Shown: one piece after another, positions 58,991 through 64,000 of the stretch
How positions within the stretch are numbered: position 1 is the first letter of the stretch
Layout: each line of letters begins with the position of its first letter
NCBI RefSeq assembly: GCF_036850765.1
Contig: NC_089495.1
Span: 25,326,875 to 25,390,874 of the forward strand
Length of the DNA stretch: 64,000 nucleotides
Direction: 5' to 3'
Source: Saccopteryx bilineata
Lineage: Eukaryota; Chordata; Mammalia; Chiroptera; Emballonuridae
Program-made: the position numbers and the translations under genes
Notes under the pieces: generated by a model
Database searches by the model: none
What the model was told of the DNA's origin: nothing
What the model saw: the letters and a program-made list of their open reading frames with translations, nothing else

Positions 58991-61900
58991 TTATGTCCCA
59001 CCTACGTATGGAATAATACAGTTCCTGTTTTTTTCTGATTTACTTATTTTGCTTCGTATCATGTTATCAAGATCCCACCATTTTGCTGTAAATGTTCCGA
59101 TGTCATCATTTCTTATGGCTGAGTAGTATTCCATAGTGTATATGTGCCACATCTTCTTTATCCAGTCATCTATTGATGGGCTTTTTGGTTGTTTCCATGT
59201 CCTGGCCACTGTGAACAATGCTGCAATAAACATGGGGCTGCATGTGTCTTTACGTATCAATGTTTCTGAGTTTTGGGGATATATACCCAGTAGAGGGATT
59301 GCTGGGTCATAAGGTAGTTCTATTTTCAGTTTTTTGAGGAACCACCATACTTTCTTCCATAATGGTTGTACTACTTTACATTCCCACCAACAGTGTATGA
59401 GGGTTCCTTTTTCTCCACAGCCTCTCCAACATTTGCTATTACCTGACTTGCTAATAACAGCTAATCGAACAGGTGTGAGGTGGTATCTCATTGCCGTTTT
59501 GATTTGCATTTCTCTAATAGCTAAAGAAGATGAGCATCTTTTCATATATCTGTTGGCCATTTGTATTTCTTCCTGGGAGAAGTGTCTATTCATATCCTCT
59601 TCCCATTTTTTTATTGGATTGTTTGTTTGTTTGTTGTTGAGTTTTATGAGTTCTTTGTATATTTTGGATATTAGGCCCTTATCTGAGCTGTTGTTTGAAA
59701 ATATCATTTCCCATTTAGTTGGCTTTCTGTTTATTTTGTTATCAGTTTCCCTTGCTGAGCAAAAACTTCTTAGTCTGATGTAGTCCCATTCATTAATTTT
59801 TGCCTTCACTTCTCTTGCCATTGGAGTCAAATTCATAAAATGCTCTTTAAAACCCAGGTCCATGAGTTGAGTACCTATGTCTTCTTCTATGTACTTAATT
59901 GTTTCAGGTCTTATGTTTAGATCTTTGATCCATTTTGAGTTAATTTTTGTACAGGGGGAGAGACTGTAGTCCAGTTTCATTCTTTTGCATGTGGCTTTCC
60001 AGTTTTCCCAGCACCATTTATTGAAGAGGCTTTCTTTTCTCCATTGTGTGTTGTTGGCCCCTTTATCAAAAATTATTTGACTATATATATGTGGTTCTAT
60101 TTCTGGACTTTCTATTCTGTTCCATTGGTCTGAGTGTCTATTTTTCTGCCAATACCATGCTGTTTTGATTGTCGTGGCCCTATAATAGAGTTTGAAGTCA
60201 GGTATTGTTATGCCCCCAGCTTCATTCTTTTTCTTTAGGATTGCTTTGGCTATTCGGGGTTTTTTATAATTCCATATAAATCTGATGATTTTTTGCTCTA
60301 TTTCTTTAAAAAATGTCATTGGAATTTTGATGGGAATTGCATTAAATTTGTATATTGCTTTGGGTAATATAGCCATCTTGATTATATTTATTCTTCCTAG
60401 CCAAGAACAAGGTATATTCTTCCATCTCATTATATCTTTTTCGATTTCCCTTAACAATGGTTTATAGTTTTCATTATATAAGTCCTTTACATTCTTTGTT
60501 ATGTTTATTCCTAAGTATTTTATTTTTTTTGTTGCAATTGTGAAGGGGATTATTCTTTTGAGTTCCTTCTCAGTTGTTTCATTGTTGGCATATAGAAAGG
60601 CTATTGACTTCTGTATGTTAATTTTGTATCCTGCGACCTTACTGTATTGGCTTATTGTTTCTAGTGGTCTTTTTGTGGATTCTTTGGGGTTTTCGATGTA
60701 TAGGATCATATCATCTGCAAAAAGTGATACCTTTACTTCTTCTTTTCCGATATGGATGCCTTTTATTTCTTTGTCTTGTCTGATTGCTCTGGCTAGAACC
60801 TCTAGTACCACATTAAATAAGAGTGGACAACCCTGTCTTGTTCCTGATTTAAGGGGGAAAGCCTTCAGTTTAGTGCCATTTAATATGATGTTAGCTGATG
60901 GTTTATCATATATGGCCTTTATCATGTTGAGATATTTTCCTTCTATACCCATTTTGTTGAGAGTCTTAAACATAAAATTGTGTTGTATTTTATCGAAAGC
61001 CTTTTCTGCATCTATTGATAAGATCATGTGGTTTTTGTTCTTTGTTTTGTTGATATGGTGTATTACATTAACCGTTTTACGTATGTTGAACCATCCTTGA
61101 GATTCTGGGATGAATCCTACTTGATCATGATGTATTATTTTTTTAATATGTTGTTGTATTCGATTTGCTAGTATTTTGTTTAGTATTTTAGCATCTGTAT
61201 TCATTAGAGATATTGGTCTGTAGTTTTCTTTTTTTGTGCCATCCTTGCCTGGTTTTGGTATGAGGGTTATGTTGGCCTCATAAAATGTGTTTGGAAGTAT
61301 TGCTTCTTCTTCAATTTTTTGGAAGACTTTGAGTAGAATAGGAACCAAGTCTTCTTTGAATGTTTGATAAAATTCGCTGGTATAGCCGTCAGGGCCTGGA
61401 CTTTTATTTTTGGGGAGGTTTTTAATGGTTTTTTCTATTTCTTCTCTACTGATAGGTCTGTTTAGGCTTTCTGCTTCTTCTTGACTCAGTCTAGGAAGGT
61501 TGTATTGTTCTAGGAATTTATCCATTTCTTCTAGGTTGTTGAATTTAGTGGCATAAAGTTTTTCATAGTATTCTACAATAATTCTTTGTATATCTACGGT
61601 GTCCGTGGTGATTTCTCCTCTTTCATTTTGGATTTTGTTTATATGAGTTCTTTCTCTTTTTTCCTTGGTAAATCTTGCCAAGGGTTTGTCAATTTTGTTG
61701 ATCTTTTCAAAGAACCAGCTCCTTGTTCTATTAATTTTTTCTATAGTTTTTCTGTTCTCTAATTCATTTATTTCTGCTCTGATTTTTATTATCTCCTTTC
61801 TTCGGCTGGTTTTGGGTTGTCTTTGTTCTTCTTTTTCTAGTTCCTTAAGGTGGGAAGTTAAGTGGTTCACTTGGGCTCTCTCTTGTTTGTTCATATGTGC

Positions 61901-62810
61901 CTGAAGCGATATGAACTTCCCTCTTATCACTGCTTTTGCTGCATCCCATAGATTCTGATATGTCGTATTGTCATTTTCATTAGTCTGTATATATCTTTTG
62001 ATCTCTGCACTTATTTCTTCTTTGACCCATTCATTTTTTAAAAGTATGTTGTTTAGTTTCCACATTTTTGTGGGATTTTTTTCCTCTTTTTTGCAGTTGA
62101 ATTCTAGTTTCAAGGCTTTATGATCAGAAAATATGCTTGGTACAACTTCAATTTTTCTGAATTTGCTGATATTGTTTTTGTGGCCCAACATATGGTCAAT
62201 TCTTGAGAATGATCCATGTACACTGGAGAAAAATGTATACTCAGTCACTTTGGGATGAAATGTCCTGTAGATGTCTATCATATCCAGGTGCTCTAGTGTT
62301 TTGTTTAAGGCCACTATGTCTTTGTTGATTCTCTGTTTGGATGACCGATCTAGAGCCGTCAGCGGTGTATTGAGGTCTCCAAGTATGATTGTATTTTTGT
62401 CAGTTTTTGTTTTAAGATCAATAAGTAGCTGTCTTATATATTTTGGTGCTCCTTGGTTTGGTGCATATATATTAAGAATTGTTATGTCTTCTTGATTCAG
62501 TGTCCCCTTAGCCATTATGAAATGGCCATTTTTGTCTCTAAGTACTTTTCCTGTCTTGTAGTCAGCATTATCTGATATGAGTATTGCTACACCTGCTTTT
62601 TTTTTGGATGTTATTTGCTTGGAGTATTGTTTTCCAGCCTTTCACTTTGAATTTGTTTTCATCCTTGTTACATAGATGAGTTTCCTGTAGGCAGCATACA
62701 GTTGGATTTTCTTTTTTAATCCATTCTGCTACTCTGTGCCTTTTTATTGGTGAGTTTAATCCGTTTACATTTAGTGTAATTATTGATACTTGTGAGTTCC
62801 CTATTGCCAT
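58991..62810 (-). pseudogene. LINE-1 ORF2, one frameshift and a 9-bp deletion in the reverse transcriptase
   Basis: The start is at 62810 ([14 protein letters not shown]). An A-run at 62597-62605 has nine A where the other copy has eight, shifting the frame about 70 codons in. Beyond it the frame is open for at least 1174 codons to 58991. Present: GDLNTPL, RIDHML and SDHKALK (endonuclease), SIDAEKAFD and FADDMILY (reverse transcriptase), and [18 protein letters not shown] (CX3CX7HX4C). The motif [14 protein letters not shown] is shortened to [11 protein letters not shown] by loss of nine bases near 60820-60826, between CCACTCT direct repeats. The total span of 3820 nt equals the other copy's 3829 minus 9. 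Likely inactive for both reasons. Confidence 0.95.
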
Positions 62811-63040
62811 TTTATATCTTGCTTTCTGTTAGTTTTGTGTCTTGTTTGATCCTTCTCTTTCGTTTTTCTATCTTTTGTTTTTATTTGGTTGTATTCCATA
62901 CATCTTTCCTCTGTTGCTATCTTTTTTATCTCATGTGCTTCTGTGGTGGTTTTTTCAATGGTGGTTACCTTTGAGTAATGAAAAGGGTCCCTACCCTGTT
63001 CATTGTAGTGAACTATTTTGTGAGTACTTTTGCACTCCAT
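62801..63040 (-). CDS. Small open frame in the L1 spacer, second copy
   Basis: 79 codons starting MECKSTHKI and ending DIKWQ-stop, the stop overlapping the ORF2 ATG by 10 nt exactly as at 27116-27358. About two thirds of residues match the other copy with no net indel. Function unknown; it could be a chance frame. Confidence 0.33.
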   Translation of the reverse strand: MECKSTHKIVHYNEQGRDPFHYSKVTTIEKTTTEAHEIKKIATEERCMEYNQIKTKDRKTKEKDQTRHKTNRKQDIKWQ

Positions 63041-63136
63041 CGTCCTTTGCTACTGTTAATCTCCGTCTTCTCCCCCTCTTTCTTTTTGTTGTTGTCACAG
63101 TTTAAATTTGGTTTTATTGTGTTCTTCTTGGAGCTT

Positions 63137-64000
63137 TTACTTGTGGCTCTGTTTTTTTTTTTTGTTCTTTGTATCTGATTGGAGAACAACCTTTAGTAAT
63201 TCCTGGAGTGGGGGTTTTCTGATGATAAATTCCCTCATCTTTTCTGTATCTGTGAATGTTTTTATTTCTCCTTCGTATTTGAAGGATAGCTTTGATGGGT
63301 ATAGTATTCGTGGCTGAAAGTTCCTCTCTTTCAGGAATTTAAATATTGGGGTCCACTCTCTTCTAGCTTGTAGAGTTTCTGCTGAGAAATCTGATGATAA
63401 TCTAATGGGCCTTCCTTTATATGTTGTATTCTTCTTTTCCCTGGCTGCCTTGAGAATTTTTTCTTTGCTGTTGGTTTGTGTCAATTTCATTATGATATGC
63501 CTTGGAGTAGGTTTGTTGGGGTTAAGAAAACTTGGAGTTCTGTTTGCTTCTTGAACTTGAGGCTTTAGTTCTTTCCACAGGCTTGGGAAGTTCTCATCAA
63601 TTATTTGTTTAAGTATGTTCTCCATTCCATTTTCTCTCTCTTCTCCCTCTGATATACCTATTATTCTTATGTTATTCTTTTTGATGGAGTCAGATAATTC
63701 TTGTAGGGCTATCTCATTTTTTTTAATTTTTGAGTCTCTTTCTTCTTCTCTCTGTTGTGCCTCAAGTTGCTTGTCTTCTATTTCACTAATCCTCTCTTCT
63801 ATCTGACCTGTTCTATTAGCTAAGCTTGTTACTTCGTTTTTCAGCTCGTGAATTGAGTTTTTCATCTCTGTTTGATTTGTTTTTATAGTTTCAATTTCCT
63901 TGGACATATATTCTTTGTGTTCATGGAGTTGTTTTCTGAGCTCCCTATATTGCCTTTCTGTGTTTTCTTGTATATCTCGGAGGATTTTTAGGATTTCTAT
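63137..64000 (-). CDS. LINE-1 ORF1p, partial at the window edge
   Basis: 288 codons open from the right edge of the window to the stop at 63137; the N-terminal ~45 residues lie outside. The visible part begins in the coiled coil (IEILKILRDIQENTERQYRE) and keeps the RRM (NNIRIIGISEGEE, PRHIIMKL) and C-terminal domain (ARREWTPIFKFLKERNF, LYPSKLSFKYEG). It ends KKQSHK where the other copy ends KRKQHHK. No lesion is seen. An internal methionine (MSKEIETIK) is not the true start, since the frame is open above it. Confidence 0.93.
   Translation of the reverse strand: MEILKILRDIQENTERQYRELRKQLHEHKEYMSKEIETIKTNQTEMKNSIHELKNEVTSLANRTGQIEERISEIEDKQLEAQQREEERDSKIKKNEIALQELSDSIKKNNIRIIGISEGEERENGMENILKQIIDENFPSLWKELKPQVQEANRTPSFLNPNKPTPRHIIMKLTQTNSKEKILKAAREKKNTTYKGRPIRLSSDFSAETLQARREWTPIFKFLKERNFQPRILYPSKLSFKYEGEIKTFTDTEKMREFIIRKPPLQELLKVVLQSDTKNKKKKQSHK

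Larger units (their letters stand above)
58731..64000 (-). mobile_element. LINE-1 lineage A, minus strand, 5' part beyond the window
   Basis: The 3' end with its tail is at about 58731-58790 (T-rich on the plus strand). Going left in element order: ORF1 (from the window edge to 63137), a 326-nt spacer, ORF2 (62810-58991), and the 3' UTR. ORF lengths and motifs match the 23.7-kb copy. No stop breaks ORF1 in the visible part. ORF2 has one frameshift and a 9-bp deletion. Whether the 5' UTR is present cannot be seen. Confidence 0.95.

Noticed and set aside
59334..62495. Plus-strand open frames of 60-199 codons, hydrophobic and Phe/Ile-rich
   Set aside because: They are antisense shadows of the minus-strand L1 ORF2, whose A-rich codons read as T-rich hydrophobic codons in reverse.

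Overview
This window looks like nuclear DNA from a placental mammal, most likely a bat. The main evidence is a repeated tRNA-derived SINE whose head reads like GGCCCTGGCCGGTTGGCTCA, has a Pol III B box (GGTTCGATTCC), and ends in a CAGAAAAATAC-type tail. From memory this matches SINEs of horseshoe bats and relatives (Rhinolophoidea). No database search was possible, so the order is fairly safe and the family is not. LINE-1 elements, Buster-like hAT transposons and MIR/L2 fossils fit a mammalian intergenic or intronic landscape. There is no bacterial-type gene, CRISPR array, rRNA or functional tRNA gene.

Layout. 0-9.3 kb: old MIR/L1/L2 fossils, one SINE with a clear target-site duplication (TSD), a tandem pair of hAT elements sharing one 8-bp target sequence, and a short minus-strand segment that looks like a real coding exon (6505-6589). 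9.5-13.05 kb: a minus-strand LINE-1 (lineage B) with both ends and a TSD but a large internal ORF2 deletion. 13-23.6 kb: SINEs, a 5'-truncated L1 and old fossils. 23.67-31.45 kb: a complete 7.8-kb plus-strand LINE-1 (lineage A) with TSD, a GC-rich 5' UTR, an intact ORF1, and an ORF2 broken by only one nonsense codon and one +1 A-run frameshift. 31.5-58.7 kb: mostly non-coding, with SINEs, two more hAT elements, rearranged L1 pieces, a diverged ~1-kb duplicated segment (about 36.0 and 41.4 kb), a repeat-poor stretch (42.5-48.1 kb), a possible first coding exon (49981-50086) and a 35-bp minisatellite. 58.7-64 kb: a second lineage-A LINE-1 on the minus strand, running off the right edge.

How it works together. 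The only near-intact genes are those of LINE-1: ORF1p (RNA-binding trimer) and ORF2p (endonuclease plus reverse transcriptase). Such machinery mobilises L1 RNA and, in trans, SINEs, and the window shows both kinds of insertion with A-rich tails and TSDs. The two lineage-A copies share features absent from lineage B: a long (~325 nt) inter-ORF spacer holding an ~80-codon open frame that overlaps the ORF2 start by 10 nt. Host gene content is limited to two candidate exons; no host gene is named.
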